From Streptomyces fungicidicus (GTDB taxonomy: Bacteria; Actinomycetota; Actinomycetes; Streptomycetales; Streptomycetaceae): DNA of 64,000 nucleotides. The translations under genes and the position numbers were made by a program. Under the pieces are notes generated by a model, which saw only the letters and a program-made list of their open reading frames with translations, was not told the origin of the DNA and ran no database searches. How positions within the stretch are numbered: the stretch's first letter is position 1; the number at the start of each line of letters is the position of its first letter. The stretch spans positions 620,001 to 684,000 of the forward strand of contig NZ_CP023408.1 of the NCBI RefSeq assembly GCF_003665435.1, written 5' to 3'. This document shows, piece by piece, positions 52,768 to 63,113 of the stretch.

Positions 52768-53576
52768 CCAGCAAGCCGGCCAAGATATCCGTCCAGGGCG
52801 TCACCAAGACCTTCGCCCTGGGCCGCGACACCTTCACCGCCCTGGACGACGTCTCCCTCGACATCGCCGAGCACGAGTTCGTCACCGTCGTGGGCCCCTC
52901 GGGCTGCGGCAAGAGCACACTCATGAACATCCTCGCCGGCCTGGAGACCCCCACCGCCGGCCGTGCCCTGGTGGACGGCGCGACCGTCTCCGGACCGGGC
53001 CCCGAACGAGGCGTGATCTTCCAGCAGTACGCCCTCTTCCCCTGGCTCACCGTGCGCCAGAACGTCGAGTTCGGGCTGCGGACCACGGGCGTGCCCAAGG
53101 CCGAACGCCGCGCCCGCGCCGATCACTTCATCGAGCTGGTCGGACTCGAACGCTTCGCGGACGCGCTCCCCAAGACCCTGTCCGGAGGCATGCGCCAGCG
53201 ATGCGCCATCGCCCGCGCCTACGCCGTCGACCCCTCGATCCTCCTGATGGACGAACCCTTCGGCGCCCTCGACGCCCTGACCCGGGTCACACTCCAGGAG
53301 CAGCTGCTGGAGACGTGGAGCCAGGACAGACGCACGGTGCTGTTCATCACCCACGACGTCGACGAGGCCGTGTTCCTGGCCAACCGTGTGATCGTCATGG
53401 CGGCCCGCCCCGGCCGCGTCTACGACGTCATCGAGGTCGACCCCGCGATCGAGCGCGACGAGGCGTTCCGCCTCAGTCCCGAGTTCGCCGCGCTGCGCAA
53501 CCGCGTGTGGCACTCCGTCTACCACCAGGAAGGCCGGACCGCCGCCCCCGCGGCCGCCGGCTCCGCGACGACCTGA
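52764..53576 (+). CDS. ABC transporter ATP-binding protein (SsuB/TauB-like)
   Basis: A 270-residue nucleotide-binding subunit. Walker A GPSGCGKST, Q-loop FQQYALFPWLTV, signature LSGGMRQR, Walker B ILLMDEPFGALD, H-loop ITHDVDEAV: all intact. ATGA-coupled to the permease. Pairs with the permease and the lipoprotein that follows 25 bases later. Confidence 0.95.
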   Translation: MTSKPAKISVQGVTKTFALGRDTFTALDDVSLDIAEHEFVTVVGPSGCGKSTLMNILAGLETPTAGRALVDGATVSGPGPERGVIFQQYALFPWLTVRQNVEFGLRTTGVPKAERRARADHFIELVGLERFADALPKTLSGGMRQRCAIARAYAVDPSILLMDEPFGALDALTRVTLQEQLLETWSQDRRTVLFITHDVDEAVFLANRVIVMAARPGRVYDVIEVDPAIERDEAFRLSPEFAALRNRVWHSVYHQEGRTAAPAAAGSATT

Positions 53577-53601
53577 AGCACCCGGAAAGGGACCAGCAGC
53601 C

Positions 53602-54600
53602 ATGCCACGCTCCATCACACGCAGACACGTCCTCGCCACCCTCGCCCCAGTGGCCGCGACGGCCCTGCTCACCGCCTGCGGCGGCAGCTCCTCCGGCGGG
53701 TCGGACGACACGGTGCGCTTCGGTTACATCGGCGACTTCAACGGCGCCAGCCTCATCGCCGTCGCCGACGCCAAGGGCCTGTGGAAGAAGCACGGACTGA
53801 AGGCGGAGAGCAAGGTCTTCACCAACGGGCCGCTGCAGATCCAGGCACTCGGCACGGACAACCTCGACTTCGGCTACATCGGACCGGGAGCCATGTGGCT
53901 CCCCGCCTCGGGCCAGGCCAAGGTCGTCGCGATCAACACCCTCGGCAACTCCGACCGCGTCATCGCCCAGCCGGGCATCACCTCGATGCGGCAGCTCAAG
54001 GGCAAGACGGTGGCCGTTCCCGAAGGCACCTCCGGCGACATGATCCTCACGCTCGCCCTGGAGAAGGCGGGCATGACCAAGAGCGACCTGAAGATCGTCC
54101 CCATGGACCCGTCGACCATCGTGTCCGCGGTCTCCTCCAAGAAGGTCGACGGAGCCGGCTTCTGGTACCCCGCGACGGCCACCATCAAGAAGCAGATCCC
54201 CGACCTGCAGGAACTCGCCAAGAACACCGACTTCGAGGACGAGATCTCCTTCCCCACGGCCTTCGTGGCCGGCAACAAGCTGGTGGCCGACAACCCGGAG
54301 AAGGTCAGGAAGGTCCTCGCCGTCCTGCGCGAGGCCATGGAGTTCCGGGCCGCGCACACCGACGAGGCGATCGCCCTCACCGCCGACAAGCTCAGGATCC
54401 CCGTCGAACAGGTCGAGGCCGACGCCGCCAACAACAAGGTGCTCGACGTCGGGGAGCTCGACAGGCTGACCGAGGACGGCACCATCGGCACGTGGCTGAA
54501 GGGAATGAACGACTACTTCGTCGAGGCGGGCAAGCTCGAGCAGCCCGTCGACCCCGAGAAGTACTACACCGGCGACCTCTTCATCGGAGCGGGCAAGTGA
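53602..54600 (+). CDS. ABC transporter substrate-binding lipoprotein (SsuA/NMT1-like)
   Basis: A 332-residue lipoprotein. The signal has twin arginines (TRRHVLATLAP) and a lipobox LLTAC with Cys26 as the lipidation site, so it may be Tat-exported and membrane-anchored. The NMT1/SsuA-type binding fold follows (GYIGDFNGASLIAVADAKGLW, FGYIGPGAMWLPASGQ, VAVPEGTSGDMIL). The ligand is probably a sulfate ester given the downstream sulfatase. AAGGGA precedes the ATG; its stop overlaps the sulfatase GTG (GTGA). Confidence 0.93.
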   Translation: MPRSITRRHVLATLAPVAATALLTACGGSSSGGSDDTVRFGYIGDFNGASLIAVADAKGLWKKHGLKAESKVFTNGPLQIQALGTDNLDFGYIGPGAMWLPASGQAKVVAINTLGNSDRVIAQPGITSMRQLKGKTVAVPEGTSGDMILTLALEKAGMTKSDLKIVPMDPSTIVSAVSSKKVDGAGFWYPATATIKKQIPDLQELAKNTDFEDEISFPTAFVAGNKLVADNPEKVRKVLAVLREAMEFRAAHTDEAIALTADKLRIPVEQVEADAANNKVLDVGELDRLTEDGTIGTWLKGMNDYFVEAGKLEQPVDPEKYYTGDLFIGAGK

Positions 54601-56126
54601 CCGAGTCCGGCACGTCCAGGAAGAACATCCTCTTCCTCATGACCGACCAGCACCGGGCGGACACGCTCGGCGCGTACGGCAACCCGCTCGCGCACACCCC
54701 GGAGCTCGACGAACTCGCCGCCACGGGGACCCGCTTCGACCGCTGGTACACCCCCACCGCGATCTGCACCCCGGCCCGCGCCAGCCTGCTGACCGGCCAG
54801 GCGCCCTTCCGGCACAAGCTGCTCGCCAACCACGAGCGCAACGTCGGCTACCTGGAGGACCTCGCCGAGGACCAGTTCACGTTCTCCCGGGCGCTGCGGG
54901 AGAACGGCTACAACTGCGGTCTCATCGGCAAGTGGCACGTCGGCACCCGCCGGACGGCGGCCGACTACGGCTTCGACGGCCCCGAACTGCCGGGCTGGCA
55001 CAACCCGGTGGACCACCCGGACTACCTCGCCCACCTCGCCGAGCACGGGCTGCCGCCGTACCGGATCAGCGACCGCATCCGCGGCACCCTGCCCAACGGC
55101 GGCCCCGGCAACCTGCTCGCCGCCCGGCTGCACCAGCCCGTCGAGGCCACCTTCGAGCACTACCTGGCCACCCGCGCCATCGAGAAGCTCGAACAGTACG
55201 CGGCGGACTCCCGGGAACGGGACCAGCCCTTCTTCCTCGCCCTGCACTTCTTCGGACCGCACCTGCCGTACATCCTCCCCGACGAGTACTTCGACCTGGT
55301 CGACCCGGCCGACGTGGAACTCCCGCGGTCCATCGCGGAGACCTTCCACGGCAAACCCCCGGTGCAGCGCAACTACAGCGCCCACTGGACCTTCGACACC
55401 ATGCCGATCGAGACCACCCGCAAGCTCATCGCGGTCTACTGGGGCTATGTGGCGCTGATCGACAGACAGATCGGCCGGGTCATGGAGGCCATGCGGCGTC
55501 TCGGACTGACCGACGACACCGCCGTGTTCTTCACCTGCGACCACGGCGAGTTCACCGGCTCCCACCGGCTGCACGACAAGGGCCCGGCGATGTACGAGGA
55601 CATCTACCGCACCCCCGGTCTGCTCCGCGTCCCGGGCGCCCCCGGCGGCGTCGTGCGCGACGAGTTCGTCAGCCTGCTGGACTGCACGGCGACCGTGCTC
55701 GAGCTCGCGGGCATCGACCCGAAACCGGCGGTCGACTCGCGCAGCCTGCTGCCGCTCGTGCACGGCGAGGAGGCGGACTGGGCGGAGGACATCGTCTGCG
55801 AGTTCCACGGCCACCACTTCCCCTACCCGCAGCGCATGCTGCGCGAGGACCGCTACAAACTGGTCGTCAACCCCGACTCGGTCAACGAGCTGTACGACCT
55901 GTGGACCGACCCGGACGAACTGCAGAACGTCCACGACCATCCCGAACAGGCGGAGGTCCGCTCCCGGATGACCCGCCGCCTGTACGAGCTGCTGCGGGAG
56001 CGCGGCGACAACTTCCACCACTGGATGACCTCCATGTACGACGTCGGCGAGGTGGGCCACGACCCCACCCTGAGCGGCCTCGACGAGTCCACGTACCGGC
56101 CGGCCGGCCACCCGGACTCGCCATGA
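54597..56126 (+). CDS. Type I (formylglycine-dependent) sulfatase
   Basis: A 509-residue cytoplasmic sulfatase without signal peptide. LFLMTDQHRADTLGAYG supplies metal-binding Asp residues. The maturation site is C57-T-P-A-R within AICTPARASLLTGQ, where Cys57 must become formylglycine. GKWHVG and TCDHGEFTGSHRLHDKG complete the active site. Overall it resembles arylsulfatase/choline-sulfatase-type enzymes. Because it is intracellular, substrate must be imported by the preceding ABC genes. Its stop overlaps the FGE ATG, coupling enzyme and activator. Confidence 0.95.
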   Translation: MTESGTSRKNILFLMTDQHRADTLGAYGNPLAHTPELDELAATGTRFDRWYTPTAICTPARASLLTGQAPFRHKLLANHERNVGYLEDLAEDQFTFSRALRENGYNCGLIGKWHVGTRRTAADYGFDGPELPGWHNPVDHPDYLAHLAEHGLPPYRISDRIRGTLPNGGPGNLLAARLHQPVEATFEHYLATRAIEKLEQYAADSRERDQPFFLALHFFGPHLPYILPDEYFDLVDPADVELPRSIAETFHGKPPVQRNYSAHWTFDTMPIETTRKLIAVYWGYVALIDRQIGRVMEAMRRLGLTDDTAVFFTCDHGEFTGSHRLHDKGPAMYEDIYRTPGLLRVPGAPGGVVRDEFVSLLDCTATVLELAGIDPKPAVDSRSLLPLVHGEEADWAEDIVCEFHGHHFPYPQRMLREDRYKLVVNPDSVNELYDLWTDPDELQNVHDHPEQAEVRSRMTRRLYELLRERGDNFHHWMTSMYDVGEVGHDPTLSGLDESTYRPAGHPDSP

Positions 56127-57070
56127 CCGGGCCGCACGCACCCTGCTGTACGCCGTCCGGCGCACCGGTCGCCGTCACCGCGCCGGCGCCCCTGCCCGCC
56201 GCGGGGAAGCGCTCGACCCGCGGGCAGGTCCGCCTGCCCGGGGGCGAGTTCGCCATGGGCGACGCCTTCGGCGAGGGATACCGGGCCGACGGCGAGACCC
56301 CCGTCCACCCGGTGCGCCTGACGCCCTTCCACATCGACGAGACCGCCGTCACCAACGCCCGGTTCGCCGCCTTCGTCAAGGCCACCGGCCATGTCACCGA
56401 CGCCGAACGCCACGGTTCGTCCGCGGTCTTCCACCTGGTGGTCGACGCCCCTGCCGCCGACATCCTGGGCAACGCGGCCGGGGCGCCCTGGTGGATCAAC
56501 GTCAGGGGCGCCCACTGGCGCCGTCCGGAAGGCGTCCGCTCCGACGTCACCGGCCGGCAGAACCACCCCGTCGTCCACGTCTCGTGGAACGACGCGAGCG
56601 CCTACGCCCGGTGGGCGGGCAAACGCCTGCCCACCGAGGCGGAGTGGGAGTACGCGGCACGCGGCGGCCTGGACGGGCGCCGCTACGCCTGGGGCGACGA
56701 GCTCACCCCCGACGGCCGCTGGCGCTGCAACATCTGGCAGGGACGCTTCCCCCACACCAACACCGCCGAGGACGGCCACCTCACCACCGCACCGGTGAAG
56801 TCCTACCGTCCCAACGGCTTCGGGCTGTGGAACACCGCAGGCAACGTGTGGGAGTGGTGCGCCGACTGGTTCTCACCCGCCTACTACGCCCACTCCGCCC
56901 CCGAGGACCCGCACGGCCCGGACACCGGCACCGCACGGGTGCTGCGCGGCGGTTCCTACCTCTGCCACGACTCCTACTGCAACCGCTACCGGGTTGCGGC
57001 CCGCTCGTCCAACACCCCGGAGTCCTCCTCGGCCAACCTGGGCTTCCGCTGCGCCAACGACGACACGTGA
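56123..57070 (+). CDS. Formylglycine-generating enzyme (SUMF1 family)
   Basis: A 315-residue FGE. The fold is represented by VRLPGGEFAMGD, HPVVHVSWNDASAYARWAGKRLPTEAEWEYAARGG and NVWEWCADWF. The copper-binding/redox pair is Cys281 and Cys286 in LCHDSYCNRYRVAARSSNTP, matching the Cys pair of characterised S. coelicolor FGE. It oxidises the Cys of the CxPxR motif in sulfatases to formylglycine with O2. The Cys-containing N-terminal ~30 residues are an extension of the fold. It is coupled to the sulfatase by ATGA, so it most likely serves that enzyme. Confidence 0.96.
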   Translation: MTGPHAPCCTPSGAPVAVTAPAPLPAAGKRSTRGQVRLPGGEFAMGDAFGEGYRADGETPVHPVRLTPFHIDETAVTNARFAAFVKATGHVTDAERHGSSAVFHLVVDAPAADILGNAAGAPWWINVRGAHWRRPEGVRSDVTGRQNHPVVHVSWNDASAYARWAGKRLPTEAEWEYAARGGLDGRRYAWGDELTPDGRWRCNIWQGRFPHTNTAEDGHLTTAPVKSYRPNGFGLWNTAGNVWEWCADWFSPAYYAHSAPEDPHGPDTGTARVLRGGSYLCHDSYCNRYRVAARSSNTPESSSANLGFRCANDDT

Positions 57071-57076
57071 CACGCC

Positions 57077-57099
57077 CGCCCGCCGGTCAGAGGCGGGCG
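57077..57099. terminator. Bidirectional hairpin terminator
   Basis: CGCCCGCC (57077-57084) and GGCGGGCG (57092-57099) form an 8-bp stem with a 7-base loop between the convergent FGE and TOPRIM genes, slightly inside the end of the latter. Confidence 0.6.
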
Positions 57100-57704
57100 A
57101 GCAGGTCCTCGAGCGGCGCCGGTACACACTCGGGGCGGAGCGCCTCCACGAGCACCCGGCCGTAGTGGATCTTGCGGCCCTTCTTCGTGCCGAGGAACCG
57201 CCGCAGCTGCTGCTGAGGCGTGCGGTCCCGCTGCGCGGGCTGGCTGAGGAAGGTCCGCAGGGGGCGCAATTCTCCCTGCGCCCGGACGAGCTCCTCCACC
57301 CGCGTCACACCCAGCGCGCGGATGAGCTCGTCCTCCAGGTCCGCGGCGCAGACGAAGAACTCCGCCCGCCCGGCTCCGGCCCGCTCCAGCCCGCGGGCGT
57401 AGAAGCCGCGCTCCCGCTCGTCGCACAGCCCCGTGAGGCGGAGGTCCAGGCCGGGCGGCCCGAGCACACGGGCGAAGTGCCCGACGTTCATCGCGCCTCC
57501 CATCGGCATGACGCAGATTCCCTCGGCCGCCAGGTCCCTGCCGCGTCCCGCGGCCAGCGCGCCGACCGCCGCGGCGTCGCTCAGCCCTTCGAGCAGCACC
57601 ACCGTCCGGACGTCGAGCCGCGCCGCCAGCTCGCGCGCCGGACCGCCGGGGCCGCCGGCCGCCCACGCGGTGACCGCGTCCCGGAAGGAGTCCATGTCCG
57701 CCAT
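57087..57704 (-). CDS. Small TOPRIM-domain protein (OLD-like)
   Basis: A 205-residue protein. The N-terminal half is a TOPRIM fold: VVLLEGLSDAAAVGALA supplies the conserved Glu and the xSD motif, and LTGLCDERERGFYARGLE with FVCAADLEDELIRALG supplies acidic residues of the metal site. This matches the TOPRIM part of OLD-family nucleases, but no ATPase domain is fused or adjacent. The C-terminal ~60 residues (FLSQPAQRDRTPQQQLRRFLGTKKGRKIHYG) are basic and may bind nucleic acid. ATG 57704 or ATG 57695. Whether it cuts DNA is unknown. Confidence 0.75.
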   Translation of the reverse strand: MADMDSFRDAVTAWAAGGPGGPARELAARLDVRTVVLLEGLSDAAAVGALAAGRGRDLAAEGICVMPMGGAMNVGHFARVLGPPGLDLRLTGLCDERERGFYARGLERAGAGRAEFFVCAADLEDELIRALGVTRVEELVRAQGELRPLRTFLSQPAQRDRTPQQQLRRFLGTKKGRKIHYGRVLVEALRPECVPAPLEDLLARL

Positions 57705-57757
57705 GGCAGCAGTCTGCGCCCTTCCGGGGCGGTCCCGACAGGGAATTTCCGCCGGCG

Positions 57758-58840
57758 CTAGGGTGCCACGCAGCCGATCGTGCCCACCGGGAAGTCGTTC
57801 CCGGACGACGTGGCCGTGAAGCCGAACGTCACGCTGCCGTCGGGTTTGATCACACGGTTGTGATCGACGTTGCGCACCGTCACCGTGCCGTCCGAAGCGG
57901 TGGACAGGGAGCCGTTCCACGCGCCGCCGATCGTGGTACCGGAGCCGGGCTTCCAGCGCACGGCCCAGCCGTCGAGCGGCGACGTCCCGTGGTTCATCAC
58001 CTCGACGGAGCCCTGGAAGCCACCGTTCCAGGAGTTCACCACGTTGTAGACGGCCATGCAGGAACCGGTGTGGTCCGGGGGATCGGTCGGATCCGGCGTC
58101 GGGCCCGGGGTGGGCGTGCCGCCCGAGCCGCGGATGCCCGTCACCTCGCCGTTGCCGCCGTCGAAGACGACGTCCGAGCAGGAGAAGAAGTTCTCCTGGC
58201 TGTCCGAACGCACCCACTGCATGAAGATCAGCGCGTCCCCGCTGCGACCGGAGGGCAGCTTCAGGTCCCAGTAGTAGTGGCCCCCGTTGGTGCCGGGCGA
58301 GCCCTGCTGGGGCGGGTTGGTCACGGTCTGGACGAGGTCCAGGTCGGACCAGCCCAGCCGGGACGTGGGCGACCAGCCGGGCTTGGTGACGTAGACCCGG
58401 AAGTCACCGGGGTGGGCGGCCCAGTTGCTGTACTGCACCTTGACCGTCGCTCCGGACGTCAGGTGCGTCCGGGGCCAGTCCGCCCGAGCCGCGTTGTACG
58501 CGGAGAAGTCGTACGGGGACCGGTCGCCGGCGCTGCACAGTGTGCCGTCCGGCACGTATCCGGCGCCCCGCCCGGCGGCCTGGGAGTCGAGGACGGCGAA
58601 CCAGTTGTACAGGGCCGACGCGCCGCTCTGGTTCAGCGCGTTGCGGCACGCCGGATTGGTCGGGTCGAGTGCGCCGGTTCCGGTGATGGCGTCCAGCTGG
58701 CAGAGGTAGGTGCGCGAGCCGGGCATCATCGCCACGCCGTGCGCCTGCGCGTCGTTCTGCCAGAGGAAGCTCAGGCCGAGACCTCCGAGGAGGGTGGCGA
58801 GGACTGCCGCCAGGGAGACGAGTCTGCGTCGTAAGGCCAT
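57758..58840 (-). CDS. AA10 lytic polysaccharide monooxygenase with CBM2 (cellulose-active)
   Basis: A 360-residue secreted enzyme. The signal peptide is cleaved before His34, which becomes the N-terminal histidine of the copper 'histidine brace' (HGVAMMPGSRTYLC). The second brace histidine is in SNWAAHPGDFRVY. The AA10 domain spans about 34-225, a Gly/Pro/Thr linker (about 230-255) follows, and the CBM2 ends at TIGCVAP. It closely resembles S. coelicolor LPMO10C/CelS2, which oxidises cellulose at C1. AGGAG precedes the ATG. It lies downstream of a GH12 cellulase gene, the same pairing as at the S. coelicolor celB locus. Confidence 0.95.
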   Translation of the reverse strand: MALRRRLVSLAAVLATLLGGLGLSFLWQNDAQAHGVAMMPGSRTYLCQLDAITGTGALDPTNPACRNALNQSGASALYNWFAVLDSQAAGRGAGYVPDGTLCSAGDRSPYDFSAYNAARADWPRTHLTSGATVKVQYSNWAAHPGDFRVYVTKPGWSPTSRLGWSDLDLVQTVTNPPQQGSPGTNGGHYYWDLKLPSGRSGDALIFMQWVRSDSQENFFSCSDVVFDGGNGEVTGIRGSGGTPTPGPTPDPTDPPDHTGSCMAVYNVVNSWNGGFQGSVEVMNHGTSPLDGWAVRWKPGSGTTIGGAWNGSLSTASDGTVTVRNVDHNRVIKPDGSVTFGFTATSSGNDFPVGTIGCVAP

Positions 58841-58889
58841 GGGGTCTCCTGTGCCGTGTGTGGGGGTGGGAGGGACGGGGGAGTGGAGT

Positions 58890-58930
58890 CCCCGCCCGTC
58901 CGGGGAGACGTGCCGACCGGACGGGCGGGG
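58890..58930 (-). terminator. Strong hairpin between the GH12 and LPMO genes
   Basis: CCCCGCCCGTCCGG (58890-58903) and CCGGACGGGCGGGG (58917-58930) form a perfect 14-bp stem with a 13-base loop in the 113-bp gap after the GH12 stop. It can terminate the GH12 transcript or, if read through, set the ratio of the two messages. Confidence 0.7.
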
Positions 58931-58953
58931 GGAACGGGAGGCAGCCGGCCGCG

Positions 58954-60087
58954 TCAGGCGGTCCTGCAGGCGGTGCCGTTGAGGCTGAAGCCGGCCGGCT
59001 GTGCGAAGGCGCCGCTGTAGCTTCCCTGGAAGCCGAAGCTCTGGCTTCCGCCGGGCGCGATCCGCGCGTTGCTGCTCAGCGCGCTCGCAGTGACCGCGCC
59101 CGAGGAGGGGGCGACGGACGCGTTCCAGGCGTGGGTGACACGCTGCCCCGAGGGCAGGGTGAAGGCGAGGTCCCAGTCGTCGACGGCGGACGAACCCTCG
59201 TTCCGCACGGTGACGTTCGCGGTGAAACCGTCCTGCCAGACGTTCGTGGCGTACGACACCGTGCACGCCGCGGGGCCTCCGGGCTCGCCGGGACCGCCGG
59301 GGGTGCCGCCGGTGTTGATCGTGGACGAGAAGGAGTTCACCGCGAGTCCCGCGCCGTTCTGCCAGGGTTCGAAGCCGGCCTGGACGCTCGTCAGGTACCA
59401 GTCGCTGCCCGCCATTCCGCGCGCGACGGTCTCGCGGACGAAGTCCATGACGTCGAAGCTCCAGCTGCTGATCGCGGACGGGGCGACGAACGACAGCACG
59501 TCGTTGGTGCCGTTCCCGCCCGACCACACCTGCCAGCTGCGCCCGGCCACGGTGGCCGTGCCGACCTGGGAGCCGATCGGCTGGATCGGGCCCACCTTGT
59601 TCAGCCAGATCATGATCTCGGTCCGGTTCACCCCGTCGGTACGGGGCGTCGGGTCCAGCCAGATGTCGTACGAGGCGTTGTACACGGCGTCGCTGACGTA
59701 GCCGTACGAGATGCTGCTCGGCGCGCCGGAGATCGAGCTGATCCGCGCGGGGAGGGCGGTGCCCGGCGAACAGTTGGTGTAGTGGCAGCCGTTGAAGACG
59801 GACGGGTACGACTTCGGGGCGCCGTTGGTCGGTACCGAACCGTCGGCCCGGGTGAGGCGGAAGCCGGTGTCCGTGGCGGTGACGCACTGGGTGGCGCTGC
59901 TGCCCCAGCGGTTGTTCTGGACGACGTAGCGCCCCTGGATGGTGGTCGATCCGTACGTTTCGCAGATCGTGGTGTCGGCCTGTGCCGGAGGCGTCGCGGT
60001 CATCAGCGCCGCGACCACGGCGAGAACGGTGAGCAGCGCAGCTGACAGGCCGCGCGGGGCCCGGAGTCGGTGCGGTAACCGTCGCAT
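58954..60087 (-). CDS. celB: GH12 endoglucanase with CBM2 (CelB-like)
   Basis: A 377-residue secreted cellulase. The signal peptide (RAPRGLSAALLTVLAVVAALM) is cleaved after PAQA near residue 38. The GH12 jelly roll (about 40-260) has the nucleophile Glu in NRTEIMIWLN and the acid/base Glu in AGFEPWQNGAGL, as in S. lividans CelB. A Gly/Pro linker leads to a C-terminal CBM2 (about 277-377; CTVSYATNVWQDGFTANVTV) ending in Cys-Arg-Thr-Ala. GGAGAGG precedes the ATG. Two CebR-type palindromes lie upstream. Confidence 0.94.
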   Translation of the reverse strand: MRRLPHRLRAPRGLSAALLTVLAVVAALMTATPPAQADTTICETYGSTTIQGRYVVQNNRWGSSATQCVTATDTGFRLTRADGSVPTNGAPKSYPSVFNGCHYTNCSPGTALPARISSISGAPSSISYGYVSDAVYNASYDIWLDPTPRTDGVNRTEIMIWLNKVGPIQPIGSQVGTATVAGRSWQVWSGGNGTNDVLSFVAPSAISSWSFDVMDFVRETVARGMAGSDWYLTSVQAGFEPWQNGAGLAVNSFSSTINTGGTPGGPGEPGGPAACTVSYATNVWQDGFTANVTVRNEGSSAVDDWDLAFTLPSGQRVTHAWNASVAPSSGAVTASALSSNARIAPGGSQSFGFQGSYSGAFAQPAGFSLNGTACRTA

Positions 60088-60150
60088 GGGGGGACCTCTC
60101 CAAGAGGGTGCGGGGGCGACCGGCGGGAGCGCCCCCTTCTCCCCAAATGA

Positions 60151-60164
60151 TGGGAGCGCTCCCA
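60151..60164. promoter_or_regulatory. CebR-type operator (proximal)
   Basis: TGGGAGCGCTCCCA is a perfect 14-bp palindrome identical to the published CebR box of Streptomyces, 63 bases upstream of the GH12 start. CebR represses cellulase genes until cellobiose or cellotriose releases it. Confidence 0.9.
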
Positions 60165-60286
60165 ATGGTGTTCGGGACGGGACTGTAGAAGCCGCACATG
60201 TCCCTGACAAGGCTGTGCGCGAGAAACTGTCGAACCTGTTTCGAAGCCGCTGGTCAGTGCGTTGATCCGAAAGGGGGGACCCGTGT

Positions 60287-60300
60287 CGGGAGCGCTCCCG
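60287..60300. promoter_or_regulatory. CebR-type operator (distal)
   Basis: CGGGAGCGCTCCCG is a second perfect palindrome with the same GGGAGCGCTCCC core, differing only at the outer base pair. It lies 135 bases from the first, in the region between the LacI-family gene and the GH12 gene. Confidence 0.75.
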
Positions 60301-60348
60301 AAACATTCGGTGACCCCGTGGTGCGTGGGACGGGGAACACCGGAGGAG

Positions 60349-61371
60349 TCAGGCGGAGCCGCGCAGCACCAGTTCCGTGCGGAGGATGACGTGCCGCCAG
60401 GCCATGGCGGGCTCCTCCATCTCCTCCAGGAGCAGCCGCACCATCGTCCGGCCGATCTCCTCCAGCGGCTGACGGACCGTCGTCAGCTTCGGATCGGTGT
60501 GCTGGGCGAGCGGGAAGTCGTCGAAGCCGATCACCGCGACGTCCTCCGGTACCCGGCGCCCCGCCGCCCGCAGGGCGTTGAGCGCGCCGGCGGCCATGGT
60601 GTCGGACGCGGCGAACACGGCGTCGATCTCCGGGGCCCGTTCGACGAGTTCGGTCATCGCCCGGTGCCCGCTGTCCGCCGAGAAGTCGCCCTCGGCCGTC
60701 CAGGAGGGCCTGGCCGCGGCGCCCGCCCGTTCCAGCGCCTCGCGGTACCCGCGCAGCCGGCACTGGGCCACGTACATGTCGAGCGGCCCGGTGATGGTCG
60801 CGATCGCGCGGCGGCCGGTGCCCAGCAGGTGCGCCACCGCGCTGCGGGCCCCGCCCGCGTTGTCCGCGTCGACGTAGGTCACGCCTTCGTCGCCCGAGCG
60901 CCGCCCGAGCAGGACGGTGGGCAGTCCCACCTCGGCCAGCATGTCGGGCAGCGCGTCCTCGGCGTGCACGGACATCAGCATGACGCCGTCGACCCGGCCG
61001 CCGCGCGCGTACTCGACGAGGCGCCGCCGCTCGGCGTCCGTGCGCACCAGGGTGAGCAGCAGCTGCACCTTGGTGTCGGTCAGCGCGTCGCCGACGGCGC
61101 GGACGATCTCCGAGAAGAACGGCTCGCCGAACTGCCGCCAGTCCGGCTCGGTCATGACCAGCGCGACGGCGTCGGCACGCCGCCCCGCCAGCGAACGGGC
61201 GGCCAGATTGGGCACGTACCCCAGTTCGGCGATGGCGCGCTGCACGGCACGGCGCGTCGAATCCTTCACGCCCGCCGCGTTGTTGATGACACGGGAGACG
61301 GTGCCCCGCCCGACACCGGCGAGCGCGGCCACCTCCTCCAGCGTCGGTGAGCCGGGACGCTGCCTGCCCAT
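60349..61371 (-). CDS. LacI-family regulator, CebR-like
   Basis: About 340 residues. The N-terminal LacI HTH and hinge (TLEEVAALAGVGRGTVSRVINN, YVPNLAARSLAGRRAD) closely resemble those of CebR, which fits the CebR boxes in the adjacent promoter. The periplasmic-binding-like effector domain spans about 60-335 (GVMLMSVHAED, FDDFPLAQHTDPKLTTVRQP). It sits upstream of the GH12-LPMO genes on the same strand. Classic cebR lies beside cebEFG, which are not seen here, so this may be a paralogue. ATG 61371 is used; GTG 61377 is possible. Confidence 0.85.
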   Translation of the reverse strand: MGRQRPGSPTLEEVAALAGVGRGTVSRVINNAAGVKDSTRRAVQRAIAELGYVPNLAARSLAGRRADAVALVMTEPDWRQFGEPFFSEIVRAVGDALTDTKVQLLLTLVRTDAERRRLVEYARGGRVDGVMLMSVHAEDALPDMLAEVGLPTVLLGRRSGDEGVTYVDADNAGGARSAVAHLLGTGRRAIATITGPLDMYVAQCRLRGYREALERAGAAARPSWTAEGDFSADSGHRAMTELVERAPEIDAVFAASDTMAAGALNALRAAGRRVPEDVAVIGFDDFPLAQHTDPKLTTVRQPLEEIGRTMVRLLLEEMEEPAMAWRHVILRTELVLRGSA

Positions 61372-61431
61372 GACCACCCCCAGGAGATCACTAGATCTTA
61401 CGGCTCCCGCCGCGGCTGCCGCGCCGTGCCG

Positions 61432-63108
<1,677 letters not shown>

Positions 63109-63113
63109 CGGGT

